The position numbers and the translations under genes are program-made. Positions 15,368-23,800 of a stretch of 64,000 nt of DNA are shown one piece after another. The stretch is from the NCBI RefSeq assembly GCF_900100395.1, contig NZ_FNFB01000018.1, positions 1 to 64,000 of the forward strand. The letters are read 5' to 3'. This stretch comes from Nonomuraea maritima (GTDB taxonomy: Bacteria; Actinomycetota; Actinomycetes; Streptosporangiales; Streptosporangiaceae). The notes beneath the pieces are model-generated. The model worked only from the letters and a program-made list of their open reading frames with translations, was not told where the DNA came from and did no database searches. Within the stretch, counting starts at the first letter, position 1, and each line of letters opens with the position of its first letter.

Positions 15368-15787
15368 ATGCTGATCCCGCGCAGGGTCAAGCACCGCAAG
15401 CAGCACCGGCCTGACCGCAGCGGAGCCGCCAAGGGCGGCACCCGGGTCGTGTTCGGCGAGTTCGGCATCCAGGCGATTGAGCACTCCTACGTGACCAACC
15501 GCCAGATCGAGTCGGCTCGTATCGCGATGACCCGTCACATCCGCCGTGGCGGCAAGGTGTGGATCAACATCTACCCCGACCGTCCGCTCACCAAGAAGCC
15601 GGCCGAGACCCGCATGGGTTCCGGTAAGGGTTCGACCGAGTGGTGGATCGCCAACGTCAAGCCCGGACGCGTCATGTTCGAGCTGTCCGGCGTGGCGGAG
15701 CCGATCGCGCGCGAGGCGCTTCAGCGCGCGATCCACAAGCTCCCGATGAAGTGCAAGATCGTTAAGCGTGAAGTGGGTGAGGCGTGA
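15368..15787 (+). CDS. rplP: 50S ribosomal protein L16
   Basis: 139 residues. L16 helps position A-site tRNA on the 50S subunit. The start MLIPRRVKHRKQHRPDRSG and core MGSGKGSTEWWIANVKPGR are typical. It is two bases after rpsC and overlaps the rpmC start by one base. Confidence 0.98.
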   Translation: MLIPRRVKHRKQHRPDRSGAAKGGTRVVFGEFGIQAIEHSYVTNRQIESARIAMTRHIRRGGKVWINIYPDRPLTKKPAETRMGSGKGSTEWWIANVKPGRVMFELSGVAEPIAREALQRAIHKLPMKCKIVKREVGEA

Positions 15788-16023
15788 TGGCTAAGGGCCT
15801 GACCGCCGGGGAGCTGCGGCTCGAGGACGAGGCCACCCTCGTCCAGAAGCTGAAGGAGGCGAAGGAGGAACTGTTCAACCTTCGCTTCCAGTCGGCGACC
15901 GGTCAGTTGGAGAGCCACGGGCGGCTGCGCGCCGTCCGCCGCGAGATCGCCCGTATCTACACCGTGATGCGCGAGCGTGAGCTTGGCATCGTCACGGTTG
16001 AGAAGGAGTCGAGCGATGGCTGA
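15787..16023 (+). CDS. rpmC: 50S ribosomal protein L29
   Basis: 78 residues. L29 sits near the tunnel exit next to L23. The core LKEAKEELFNLRFQSATGQL is diagnostic. I chose the ATG at 15787, in a TGATG overlap with the rplP stop; a GTG at 15784 is also in frame and would add one residue. It overlaps rpsQ by eight bases. Confidence 0.95.
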   Translation: MAKGLTAGELRLEDEATLVQKLKEAKEELFNLRFQSATGQLESHGRLRAVRREIARIYTVMRERELGIVTVEKESSDG

Positions 16024-16303
16024 GACCGAGACCAACGAGACGACCGCCGAGCAGCGGCACTTCCGCAAGGTGCGTGAGGGCCTCGTCGTCAGCGACAAGA
16101 TGGACAAGACCGTCGTCGTCGCCGTCGAGGACCGCGTCAAGCACCGTCTGTACGGCAAGGTCATCCGCCGTACGACCAAGTACAAGGCGCACGACGAGGC
16201 CAACGCCTGCGGCGTCGGCGACCGCGTGCTCCTGATGGAGACCCGCCCCCTCTCCGCCACCAAGCGGTGGAGGGTCGTGGAGATCCTGGAGAAGGCCAAG
16301 TAG
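16016..16303 (+). CDS. rpsQ: 30S ribosomal protein S17
   Basis: 95 residues. S17 is a primary 16S rRNA-binding OB-fold protein. The ATG at 16016 gives a short acidic N-terminus, then REGLVVSDKMDKTVVVAVED, the family core. GAAGGAG lies upstream inside rpmC, which it overlaps by eight bases. It is the last gene of the S10 cluster here; a 190-base spacer with two strong hairpins follows. Confidence 0.97.
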   Translation: MAETETNETTAEQRHFRKVREGLVVSDKMDKTVVVAVEDRVKHRLYGKVIRRTTKYKAHDEANACGVGDRVLLMETRPLSATKRWRVVEILEKAK

Positions 16304-16326
16304 GCCTGCGGCTATTACGCGCCTCG

Positions 16327-16389
16327 TGGGGGCTCTGAGAGCCCCCATGACGGTGTCCAAGGACACGAGGCCGGCTTCGGCCTCGTGTC
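16327..16389 (+). terminator. Two hairpins at the S10/spc boundary
   Basis: A GGGGGCTCT/AGAGCCCCC inverted repeat lies at 16327-16346. A perfect 12-bp stem GACACGAGGCCG, loop GCTT, CGGCCTCGTGTC lies at 16362-16389. No U-tract follows either. Their place between rpsQ and rplN suggests a U-less terminator or processing site between the S10 and spc transcripts. Confidence 0.55.
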
Positions 16390-16493
16390 GCCTGTGGTGC
16401 GGCTCCTCGCGGAGTTGTGGCCGTGGGAACAAGACAACGACAGGTTCCGCCAGGCTCAGCGATGAGAACCGGCGCGACTAACAGGAGTTATAC

Positions 16494-16865
16494 GTGATCC
16501 AGCAGGAGTCGCGGCTCAAGGTCGCCGACAACACGGGTGCCAAGGAGATCCTTTGCATCCGTGTTCTCGGTGGCTCTGGCCGACGCTACGCCGGTATCGG
16601 CGACATCATCGTCGCCACTGTCAAGGACGCGCTGCCGGGCAGCACGGGCGTCAAGAAGGGCGACGTGGTCAAGGCCGTCGTCGTCCGCACGGTCAAGGAG
16701 CGCCGCCGGCCCGACGGCTCCTACATCCGCTTCGACGAGAACGCCGCCGTCATCATCAAGGACAGCGGTGACCCTCGTGGCACTCGTATCTTCGGCCCGG
16801 TCGGCCGCGAGCTGCGCGACAAGAAGTTCATGCGCATCATTTCGCTCGCTCCGGAGGTGCTGTGA
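16494..16865 (+). CDS. rplN: 50S ribosomal protein L14
   Basis: 123 residues. L14 forms an intersubunit bridge with 16S rRNA and binds the silencing factor RsfS. The GTG at 16494 follows CAGGAG and yields IQQESRLKVADNTGAKEILC. It opens the spc cluster (rplN to rplO). Its stop overlaps the rplX ATG by one base. Confidence 0.98.
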   Translation: MIQQESRLKVADNTGAKEILCIRVLGGSGRRYAGIGDIIVATVKDALPGSTGVKKGDVVKAVVVRTVKERRRPDGSYIRFDENAAVIIKDSGDPRGTRIFGPVGRELRDKKFMRIISLAPEVL

Positions 16866-17167
16866 TGCCGAAGCTGCATGTGAAGAAGGGTGACCTGGTT
16901 CAGGTCATCGCGGGCAAGGACAAGGGTGCCAAGGGCCGTGTGATCGCCACGCTGCCGCGCGAGGACCGCGTGGTGGTCGAGGGCATCAACATGATCAAGA
17001 AGCACTCGAAGGAGACCCTGCAGGGCCCGCGCGGCGCCAAGACCGGCGGCGTGCAGACCCTCGAGGGCCCGATCCACGTCTCGAACGTGAAGAAGCTCAA
17101 GGACGACAAGCCCGCCGAGAAGAAGGCCGACGTCAAGAAGGCCGACGAGACGGGTGAGGACAGCTGA
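16865..17167 (+). CDS. rplX: 50S ribosomal protein L24
   Basis: 100 residues. L24 is an early 50S assembly initiator with a KOW motif (KKGDLVQVIAGKDKGAKGRV). I chose the ATG at 16865 overlapping the rplN stop; the GTG three bases earlier adds one residue. A lysine- and glutamate-rich tail follows residue 80. The stop overlaps the rplE ATG. Confidence 0.97.
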   Translation: MPKLHVKKGDLVQVIAGKDKGAKGRVIATLPREDRVVVEGINMIKKHSKETLQGPRGAKTGGVQTLEGPIHVSNVKKLKDDKPAEKKADVKKADETGEDS

Positions 17168-17742
17168 TGACTGCCACGACCACTGAGACCGAGCGCCCGA
17201 CGCCGCGACTCAAGACGAAGTACCGCGAGGAGATCGCGGCCCAGCTTCGCGAGCAGTTCGGCATCGAGAACGTCATGCTGATCCCGGCCCTGACCAAGAT
17301 CAAGGTCAACATGGGTGTGGGCGAGGCGGCTCGTGACTCCAAGCTCATCGAGGGTGCTGTCCGCGACCTCACCGCGATCACCGGCCAGAAGCCGGCCGTC
17401 GTCCGGGCCCGCAAGTCCATCGCGCAGTTCAAGCTGCGTGAGGGCATGCCGATCGGCGCGCACGTCACGCTGCGCGGCGACCGCATGTGGGAGTTCCTCG
17501 ACCGGCTGCTGGCGCTCGCGCTGCCCCGTATCCGGGACTTCCGTGGTCTGTCGCCGAAGCAGTTCGACGGCAACGGCAACTACACGTTCGGTCTGACCGA
17601 GCAGGTCATGTTCCACGAGGTCGACCAGGACAAGGTCGACCGGCCGCGGGGCATGGACATCACGATCGTGACCACCGCGAAGAACGACGAACAGGGCCGG
17701 GCGCTGCTGAAGCTCCTCGGGTTCCCCTTCAAGGAGGCCTGA
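17167..17742 (+). CDS. rplE: 50S ribosomal protein L5
   Basis: 191 residues. L5 binds 5S rRNA and contacts P-site tRNA. The core KIKVNMGVGEAARDSKLIEG and the RIRDFRGLSPKQFDGNGNYT segment are typical. The ATG overlaps the rplX stop (TGATG). rpsZ follows after four bases. Confidence 0.98.
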   Translation: MTATTTETERPTPRLKTKYREEIAAQLREQFGIENVMLIPALTKIKVNMGVGEAARDSKLIEGAVRDLTAITGQKPAVVRARKSIAQFKLREGMPIGAHVTLRGDRMWEFLDRLLALALPRIRDFRGLSPKQFDGNGNYTFGLTEQVMFHEVDQDKVDRPRGMDITIVTTAKNDEQGRALLKLLGFPFKEA

Positions 17743-17746
17743 TCCA

Positions 17747-17932
17747 ATGGCGAAGAAGTCGCTGATCGCCAAGGCGGGGCGCAAGCAGAAGTTCGAGGTC
17801 CGGGCCTACACGCGGTGCACGCGCTGCGGCCGTCCGCGCGCGGTCTACCGCAAGTTCGGCCTCTGCCGCGTGTGCTTCCGTGAGATGGCGCACCGGGGCG
17901 AGCTGCCCGGCATCACCAAGTCGAGCTGGTAG
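17747..17932 (+). CDS. rpsZ: 30S ribosomal protein S14 type Z (zinc form)
   Basis: 61 residues, the short zinc-binding S14. Two CXXC pairs are present (CTRCGRPRAVYRKFGLCRVC). It is the zinc-replete form encoded in the spc operon of Gram-positives; actinobacteria often keep a zinc-free paralog elsewhere under Zur control, not seen here. It lies four bases after rplE. Confidence 0.98.
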   Translation: MAKKSLIAKAGRKQKFEVRAYTRCTRCGRPRAVYRKFGLCRVCFREMAHRGELPGITKSSW

Positions 17933-18092
17933 ATACCCTGGGGGACGGCCACGTGTCGTCCCCTGGGTGATTACCCGGCCACACATATTTCAGGTAAAAG
18001 CAGGACGCGTTCGCGTCCATGACCGCGCCGAAGGTCCACCGGTAGAGCTCAGCTTGGCCGACTGGAAACCGCGGCGAGGAAGGCCACTGGCC

Positions 18093-18491
18093 ATGACGAT
18101 GACCGATCCGATCGCAGACATGCTGACGCGTCTGCGAAACGCGAATTCGGCGTACCACGACAGCGTGTCGATGCCGTACTCGAAGATCAAGGCGCACATC
18201 GCCGAGATCCTCCAGCAGGAGGGTTACATCCAGTCCTGGACCGTCGAAGACGCCAAGGTTGGAAAGAACCTCGTGGTGGAGCTCAAGTTCGGGCCTACCC
18301 GTGAGCGGTCGCTCGCGGGCCTGCGCCGGGTTTCCAAGCCCGGTCTGCGGGTTTATGCGAAGAAGGACAACCTGCCTCGAGTCCTGGGCGGACTGGGCGT
18401 CGCGATCATCTCGACGTCCCACGGCCTCATGACCGACAAGCAGGCCGGCAAGCGTGGCGTGGGCGGGGAAGTCCTCGCCTACGTCTGGTAG
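18093..18491 (+). CDS. rpsH: 30S ribosomal protein S8
   Basis: 132 residues. S8 is a primary 16S rRNA binder and, in E. coli, the translational repressor of the spc operon. The ATG at 18093 gives MTMTDPIADMLTRLRNA with GAGGAAGG upstream. The frame is open further back (to 17880), but that part is not conserved and overlaps rpsZ. The 160-base gap before it holds a GGGGACG/CGTCCCC hairpin near 17941-17965. Confidence 0.97.
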   Translation: MTMTDPIADMLTRLRNANSAYHDSVSMPYSKIKAHIAEILQQEGYIQSWTVEDAKVGKNLVVELKFGPTRERSLAGLRRVSKPGLRVYAKKDNLPRVLGGLGVAIISTSHGLMTDKQAGKRGVGGEVLAYVW

Positions 18492-18507
18492 AGGGGAGGA
18501 ACACAGC

Positions 18508-19050
18508 ATGTCGAGAATCGGACGGCTGCCCATCCCTGTGCCCAGTGGCGTAGACATCACGATCACCGGCCAGGATGTCCAGGTCAAGGGCCCGAAGGGC
18601 ACGCTCACTCACACGGTCGCCGAACCCATCAAGGTCGCGCGCGACGACGACGGCGCCGTCGCCGTCACCCGGCCGAACGACGAGAACAAGGTGCGTGCGC
18701 TGCACGGCCTGTCGCGGACGCTGATCGCCAACATGGTGCAGGGCGTCACGCAGGGCTACTCCAAGAGCCTTGAGATCGTCGGCGTCGGTTACCGCGTCCA
18801 GGCCAAGGGGCCGAACCAGCTGGAGTTCTCCCTGGGCTTCAGCCACCCGGTCATCGTCGACGCCCCCGAGGGCGTCTCCTTCCGCGTCGAGAAGCCGACC
18901 CTGTTCCACGTGGACGGCATCGACAAGCAGAAGGTCGGCGAGGTCGCGGCCAACATCCGCAAGCTGCGCAAGCCCGACCCGTACAAGGGCAAGGGCGTGC
19001 GCTACCAGGGCGAACAGATCCGCCGCAAGGTCGGAAAGGCTGGTAAGTAG
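18508..19050 (+). CDS. rplF: 50S ribosomal protein L6
   Basis: 180 residues. L6 lies near the factor-binding site of the 50S subunit. MSRIGRLPIPVPSGVDITI is the usual start, preceded by GAGGGGAGGA. The C-terminal YKGKGVRYQGEQIRRKVGKA motif is complete. rplR follows two bases later. Confidence 0.98.
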   Translation: MSRIGRLPIPVPSGVDITITGQDVQVKGPKGTLTHTVAEPIKVARDDDGAVAVTRPNDENKVRALHGLSRTLIANMVQGVTQGYSKSLEIVGVGYRVQAKGPNQLEFSLGFSHPVIVDAPEGVSFRVEKPTLFHVDGIDKQKVGEVAANIRKLRKPDPYKGKGVRYQGEQIRRKVGKAGK

Positions 19051-19052
19051 GC

Positions 19053-19436
19053 ATGGCTCCGAAGACTGCGTTCGGCAAGCACACGGCTGCCCGCACCGTC
19101 TCGCGGGCCCGCCGTCACCGCCGCGTCCGCAAGTTCGTCTTCGGTACGGTCGAGCGTCCGCGCTTGGTCGTCAACCGATCGACGCGTCACATGTTCGTCC
19201 AGATCGTCGACGACACTGTCGGCCACACGCTGGTGAGCGCGTCCACCATGGACCCCTCGCTGCGCGCCCTCGAGGCGGACAAGACCGAGAAGGCGAAGAA
19301 GGTCGGCGAGCTCCTCGCTCAGCGGGCCAAGGAAGCCGGTATCACCAAGGTCGTCTTCGACCGCGGTGGCAACCGCTACGCGGGGCGCATCGCCGCGCTG
19401 GCGGACAGCGCCCGCGAAGGTGGGCTCGAATTCTGA
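19053..19436 (+). CDS. rplR: 50S ribosomal protein L18
   Basis: 127 residues. L18 binds 5S rRNA with L5. The ERPRLVVNRSTRHMFVQIVDD core and C-terminal FDRGGNRYAGRIAALADSAR are diagnostic. It starts two bases after rplF. Confidence 0.98.
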   Translation: MAPKTAFGKHTAARTVSRARRHRRVRKFVFGTVERPRLVVNRSTRHMFVQIVDDTVGHTLVSASTMDPSLRALEADKTEKAKKVGELLAQRAKEAGITKVVFDRGGNRYAGRIAALADSAREGGLEF

Positions 19437-19467
19437 TGACCGCAAATGCTGAGATGAGGAACCACTG

Positions 19468-20097
19468 ATGGCTGCAGCTCCGCGTCGCGGTGGCGGCACC
19501 GGTGGCGAGCGGCGGGACCGTCGTGACGATCGCCGCGGTGGCGCCGCCGACAAGGGCGTCTCGTACATCGAGCGCGTAGTGAAGATCAACCGAGTGGCCA
19601 AGGTCGTGAAGGGTGGTCGTCGCTTCAGCTTCACCGCCCTCGTCATCGTCGGTGACGGCAACGGCCTGGTCGGCGTCGGCTACGGCAAGGCCAAGGAAGT
19701 GCCCGCGGCCATCGCCAAGGGCGTCGAAGAGGCGAAGAAGCACTTCTTCAAGGTGCCTCGCATCCAGGGCACGATCCCGCACACCGTGCAGGGCGAGGAG
19801 GCGGCCGGTGTCGTCTTCCTGCGTCCGGCCTCGGCCGGTACCGGCGTCATCGCCGGTGGCCCGGTGCGCGCGGTCCTGGAGTGCGCCGGCATCCACGACG
19901 TGCTCTCGAAGTCGCTCGGCTCCGACAACCCGATCAACATCGTGCACGCCACCGTGGCTGCTCTGAAGGGGCTCTCGCGTCCCGAGGAGATCGCCGCCCG
20001 CCGTGGCCTGCCGATCGAGGACGTCGCCCCGGCCCGGATGCTGAAGGCTCAGCGTGAGGGTCTCGCCGAGGCGGCGGCCGTGAAGGCGGTGAGCTAG
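19468..20097 (+). CDS. rpsE: 30S ribosomal protein S5
   Basis: 209 residues. S5 secures decoding accuracy; the loop hit by spectinomycin resistance (VVKGGRRFSFTALV) looks wild-type. A Gly/Arg-rich N-terminal extension of about 25 residues precedes the conserved YIERVVKINRVAKV. The stop is two bases before rpmD. Confidence 0.98.
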   Translation: MAAAPRRGGGTGGERRDRRDDRRGGAADKGVSYIERVVKINRVAKVVKGGRRFSFTALVIVGDGNGLVGVGYGKAKEVPAAIAKGVEEAKKHFFKVPRIQGTIPHTVQGEEAAGVVFLRPASAGTGVIAGGPVRAVLECAGIHDVLSKSLGSDNPINIVHATVAALKGLSRPEEIAARRGLPIEDVAPARMLKAQREGLAEAAAVKAVS

Positions 20098-20099
20098 TC

Positions 20100-20282
20100 A
20101 TGGCACGCCTGAAGATCACTCAGGTTCGCTCGAAGATCGGTGGCAAGCAGAACCAGCGCGACTCGCTGCGTTCGCTTGGCCTGAAGCGAATCGGCGATGT
20201 CGTCGTCAAGGAGGACCGGCCCGAGATTCGCGGCATGGTCTCCGTGGTGACGCACCTCGTCGAGGTGGAAGAGGTCGACTAG
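20100..20282 (+). CDS. rpmD: 50S ribosomal protein L30
   Basis: 60 residues, standard length. L30 contains the ferredoxin-like fold with core LKITQVRSKIGGKQNQRDSL and SLGLKRIGDVV. It sits tightly between rpsE (two bases) and rplO (two bases). Confidence 0.97.
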   Translation: MARLKITQVRSKIGGKQNQRDSLRSLGLKRIGDVVVKEDRPEIRGMVSVVTHLVEVEEVD

Positions 20283-20284
20283 TC

Positions 20285-20740
20285 ATGACTGACAAGGCTC
20301 CGCTGAAGATTCACGACCTGCGTCCCGCCCCCGGTGCCAACAAGGCCAAGGTCCGCAAGGGTCGCGGCGAGGCGTCCAAGGGCAAGACGGCCGGTCGCGG
20401 TACGAAGGGCAGCCGCGCCCGTACGACGGTCCCCCTCGGTTTCGAGGGTGGCCAGGTGCCGCTGCAGAGGCGTCTGCCGAAGCTCAAGGGCTTCTCGAAC
20501 GCCCTGTTCAAGACGACCTACCAGGTCGTCAACCTCGACAGGCTCGGCGAGCTGTTCCCCGAGGGTGGCGAGGTCACCGTCGAGGCGCTGGTCGCCAAGG
20601 GTGCTGTCCGTAAGAACCAGCTCGTCAAGGTGCTCGGCACCGGCGAGATCTCCGTCGCGGTGAACGTGCAGGCTCACGCCTTCTCGTCGTCCGCGAAGGA
20701 GAAGATCGCCGCTGCCGGTGGATCCGTTACCGAGCTGTAA
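20285..20740 (+). CDS. rplO: 50S ribosomal protein L15
   Basis: 151 residues. L15 is a late 50S assembly protein. The N-terminal glycine- and arginine-rich extension (GRGEASKGKTAGRGTKGSRA) that penetrates 23S rRNA is present, followed by the globular domain. It ends the spc ribosomal genes; a hairpin and a likely promoter separate it from secY. Confidence 0.98.
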   Translation: MTDKAPLKIHDLRPAPGANKAKVRKGRGEASKGKTAGRGTKGSRARTTVPLGFEGGQVPLQRRLPKLKGFSNALFKTTYQVVNLDRLGELFPEGGEVTVEALVAKGAVRKNQLVKVLGTGEISVAVNVQAHAFSSSAKEKIAAAGGSVTEL

Positions 20741-20755
20741 AGACGCTATGACGAG

Positions 20756-20785
20756 GCGTGGGGGCTTTGACAAATGCCCCCACGC
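20756..20785 (+). terminator. Perfect hairpin between rplO and secY
   Basis: GCGTGGGGGC (20756-20765), loop TTTGACAAAT, GCCCCCACGC (20776-20785). No T-run follows. The loop contains TTGACA, so the hairpin overlaps a possible secY promoter. Confidence 0.6.
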
Positions 20786-20794
20786 CCGTAGTGC
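20767..20794 (+). promoter_or_regulatory. Possible promoter of secY-adk-map
   Basis: A perfect TTGACA (20767-20772) is followed after 16 bp by TAGTGC (20789-20794); a TAGAGT lies at 20797. The -10 is not convincing by itself. The 169-base gap and downstream gene set make a promoter plausible. Confidence 0.35.
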
Positions 20795-20909
20795 GTTAGA
20801 GTTCGCGAGACGGCAGGATTCTGTCCGGCTCGTTTGACATGAGACTTCAGATGGCAGATCCCCGCACCATCGCTTACTCACACCGCCGTAAAGGCGCGCA
20901 GGAGGGACC

Positions 20910-22214
20910 GTGCTGACCGCGTTTACCCGGGCGTTCCGGACACCGGACCTGCGCAAGAAGTTGCTCTTCACCCTGGGCATCATCGCGCTGTTCCGTCTCG
21001 GCTCGGTTCTTCCGACCCCGGGAGTCCACGTCCAGAACCTGGCCGCCTGTTTCGACCAGGCCCGCCAAGGCCAGACCGGCAACATCTACGGAATGGTCCA
21101 GCTGTTCAGCGGCGGTGCGCTGCTGAAGTTGTCGGTGTTCGCTCTGGGCATCATGCCGTACATCACCGCGAGCATCATTCTGCAGTTGCTCGTCGTCGTG
21201 ATCCCGCGGCTCGAGGCTCTCAAGAAGGAAGGCCAGGCGGGACAGACCAAGATCACGCAGTATACGCGTTACCTCACCATCGGTCTCGCGGTGCTGCAGT
21301 CGACGGCCTTCATCGCCCTGGCCCGTACCGGTCAGCTGTTCCCGAACTGTCAGCAGAACGTGCTGCTCGACCCCGACGACATCTTCGGCATCGTCACGAT
21401 GGTCATCATCATGACGGCCGGCACGTCCGTCATCATGTGGCTCGGTGAGCTCATCACCGACCGCGGCGTCGGCAACGGCATGTCCATCCTGATCTTCACC
21501 CAGGTCGTGGCGGTCTTCCCGTCCGAGCTGGCCAACATCTTCCAGGCGAACAAGTTCACCTTCGTGGTCGTCATGGTCGTCGGCATCTTCATGATCGCGG
21601 CCGTGGTCTTCGTGGAGCAGGCTCAGCGCCGCATCCCCGTCCAGTACGCCAAGCGCATGGTCGGACGCCGGATGTACGGCGGCACCTCCACCTACATCCC
21701 GCTGAAGGTCAACCAGGCCGGCATCATCCCGGTCATCTTCGCCTCGTCGCTGCTGTATCTGCCGCAGTTGCTCACCTCGCTGTTCCAGACGAGCGACAAC
21801 ACCGTGATCACCTGGATCGCGCAGCACCTCGCCACCGGCGACACCCCCATCTACATGGGGACGTTCTTCCTCCTGATCATCTTCTTCACGTACTTCTACG
21901 TCGGCATCACGTTCAACCCCCCTGAGGTCGCCGACAACATGAAGAAGTACGGTGGATTCATTCCGGGCATTCGCCCCGGCCGTCCGACGGCTGAATACCT
22001 GAGCTTCGTGCTCAACCGTCTGACGGCGCCCGGCGCGCTGTATCTGGGTCTCATCTCCATGGTCCCGATCGTCGCGCTGGCGGTGTCGGGCGCGAGCCAG
22101 AACTTCCCGTTCGGAGGGACGAGCATTCTGATCATGGTTGGTGTCGGACTTGACACGGTGAAGCAGATCGAGAGCCAGCTGCAGCAGCGTAATTACGAAG
22201 GCTTCCTGCGGTAG
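20910..22214 (+). CDS. secY: Preprotein translocase subunit SecY
   Basis: 434 residues, ten predicted membrane segments. SecY is the channel of the Sec translocon, exporting proteins with SecE, SecG and SecA. The GTG start has GGAGGG six bases upstream and gives LTAFTRAFRTPDLRKKLLFT. The cytosolic loop PEEVADNMKK-like segment (PPEVADNMKKYGGFIPGIRP) is conserved. The TAG stop overlaps the adk GTG. Confidence 0.98.
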   Translation: MLTAFTRAFRTPDLRKKLLFTLGIIALFRLGSVLPTPGVHVQNLAACFDQARQGQTGNIYGMVQLFSGGALLKLSVFALGIMPYITASIILQLLVVVIPRLEALKKEGQAGQTKITQYTRYLTIGLAVLQSTAFIALARTGQLFPNCQQNVLLDPDDIFGIVTMVIIMTAGTSVIMWLGELITDRGVGNGMSILIFTQVVAVFPSELANIFQANKFTFVVVMVVGIFMIAAVVFVEQAQRRIPVQYAKRMVGRRMYGGTSTYIPLKVNQAGIIPVIFASSLLYLPQLLTSLFQTSDNTVITWIAQHLATGDTPIYMGTFFLLIIFFTYFYVGITFNPPEVADNMKKYGGFIPGIRPGRPTAEYLSFVLNRLTAPGALYLGLISMVPIVALAVSGASQNFPFGGTSILIMVGVGLDTVKQIESQLQQRNYEGFLR

Positions 22215-22864
22215 TGCGTCTCGTTCTCGTCGGGCCCCCCGGAGCGGGTAAGGGGACTCAGGCCCAGTTCATCGCATCGAACCTGTCGATCCCGAAGATT
22301 TCGACAGGGGACATCTTCCGTGCCAACGTCTCGGGTGGCACGGACCTTGGCAAGCTGGCCAAGACGTACATGGACCGCGGCGACCTGGTGCCCGACGAGG
22401 TCACCATCGCCATGGTCCGCGACCGTCTGTCCGAAGACGACGCGCAGGACGGCTTCCTGCTCGACGGCTTCCCGAGGAATGTCGCGCAGGCGGAGATCCT
22501 GCGCGACATGCTCAAGGACTGGGGCCTCGCCCTCGATCTCGTCCTCGAACTCGTGGTCGACGACGACGAGGTGGTCAGGCGGCTGGCCGGCCGCCGCACC
22601 TGCAGCCAGTGCGGTCGCATCTGGCACGTCGACTTCGACGACAAGAAGGACGACAGGTGCGACGCGTGCGGAGGCACGCTCTTCCAGCGTGACGACGACA
22701 AGGAGGAGACCGTCCGGCACCGGCTGGAGGTCTACCAGCAGCAGACTGCGCCGCTGGTCTCCTACTACGCCGCCGAGCAGATTCTCGTGGGCGTGGACGC
22801 GACCGGTCCGGTCGAAGAAGTCACGCGGCGGGCGATGGACGCGATCAGGCCGTACATGGCTTAA
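22214..22864 (+). CDS. adk: Adenylate kinase
   Basis: 216 residues. It catalyses ATP + AMP to 2 ADP. The P-loop GPPGAGKGT is at 7-15. The LID domain carries a structural zinc site with C130, C133, C149 and C152, the long zinc-type form. The GTG overlaps the secY stop, so the pair is translationally coupled, the usual secY-adk-map order. Confidence 0.98.
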   Translation: MRLVLVGPPGAGKGTQAQFIASNLSIPKISTGDIFRANVSGGTDLGKLAKTYMDRGDLVPDEVTIAMVRDRLSEDDAQDGFLLDGFPRNVAQAEILRDMLKDWGLALDLVLELVVDDDEVVRRLAGRRTCSQCGRIWHVDFDDKKDDRCDACGGTLFQRDDDKEETVRHRLEVYQQQTAPLVSYYAAEQILVGVDATGPVEEVTRRAMDAIRPYMA

Positions 22865-22884
22865 CGCCTTTTGACCTATTTGCG

Positions 22885-22912
22885 GAGGTGGCACGGGTTT
22901 CCGTGCCACCTC
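22885..22912 (+). terminator. Perfect 12-bp hairpin after adk
   Basis: GAGGTGGCACGG (22885-22896), loop GTTT, CCGTGCCACCTC (22901-22912). There is no U-tract. It lies in the 108-base gap between adk and map and may uncouple them. Confidence 0.5.
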
Positions 22913-22972
22913 GCGGCTATTGTGGGGGAGATTGGGCCCCCAGAGCGGCCCGTTGAGACCCAGGGGGGCGGA

Positions 22973-23782
22973 ATGTTCAAACGCAACAAGCACGGGATCC
23001 AGATCAAGAGCCCGGAGCAGCTCGAGAAGATGCGTGCGGCGGGCCTGGTGGTGGGGCGCACGCTCGACCTGCTCAAGCGGTCGGTGGAGCCGGGGATGAC
23101 GCCGCTCGACCTCGACGGCATCGCCGAGAAGGCGATCAGGGACGAGGGTGCGATCCCGTCGTTCAAGGGCTACCAGGGGTTCCCTGCCACGATCTGCGCG
23201 TCGGTCAACAACGAGGTGGTGCACGGCATCCCGACCGCCGCCAGAAAGCTCCAAGAGGGCGACATCATCTCGATCGACTGCGGCGCGATCCTCGACGGCT
23301 GGCACGGCGACTCGGCCGTCACGGTGCCGGTGGGGGAGGTCGACGCGAAGCTCATCGAGCTGATGCGCGTCACGGAGGAGTCCATGTGGCGCGGCATCGC
23401 CGCGCTGACGCCCGGCCGGCACCTGTCCGACATCGGCCACGAGGTGGAGCGCTACGTCAAGTCGCAGGGTCGCTTCGGCATCCCGCCGGAGTACGGCGGG
23501 CACGGCATCGGCACCGAGATGCACATGGACCCGTGGATCGCCAACCACGGCAAGCCCGGCCGGGGGCCGGTGCTCGAGGTCGGCATGTGCGTGGCCGTCG
23601 AGCCCATGGTCAACCTCGGCACCGAGCGCACGCGCGTGCTGGCCGACGAGTGGACCGTTGTCACGGTTGATGGCAAACATTCCGCACACTTCGAACACAG
23701 CGTCGCTGTGACACATAATGGACCTTGGGTGCTTACCGCCCTCGATGGGGGCAAGGAGCGCTTGGCCCAGCTGCTTAACTAA
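22973..23782 (+). CDS. map: Methionine aminopeptidase, type I
   Basis: 269 residues. It removes the initiator methionine from nascent proteins using two metal ions. The metal ligands are recognisable in DCGAILDGWHGDSA, GGHGIGTEMH, VEPMV and the terminal FEHSVAVT. The ATG at 22973 follows AGGGGGGCGG; the upstream open frame to 22871 covers the hairpin and is not conserved. No N-terminal SH3-binding extension is present. Confidence 0.97.
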   Translation: MFKRNKHGIQIKSPEQLEKMRAAGLVVGRTLDLLKRSVEPGMTPLDLDGIAEKAIRDEGAIPSFKGYQGFPATICASVNNEVVHGIPTAARKLQEGDIISIDCGAILDGWHGDSAVTVPVGEVDAKLIELMRVTEESMWRGIAALTPGRHLSDIGHEVERYVKSQGRFGIPPEYGGHGIGTEMHMDPWIANHGKPGRGPVLEVGMCVAVEPMVNLGTERTRVLADEWTVVTVDGKHSAHFEHSVAVTHNGPWVLTALDGGKERLAQLLN

Positions 23783-23800
23783 CCCCCGGGAGTGGGTGGG

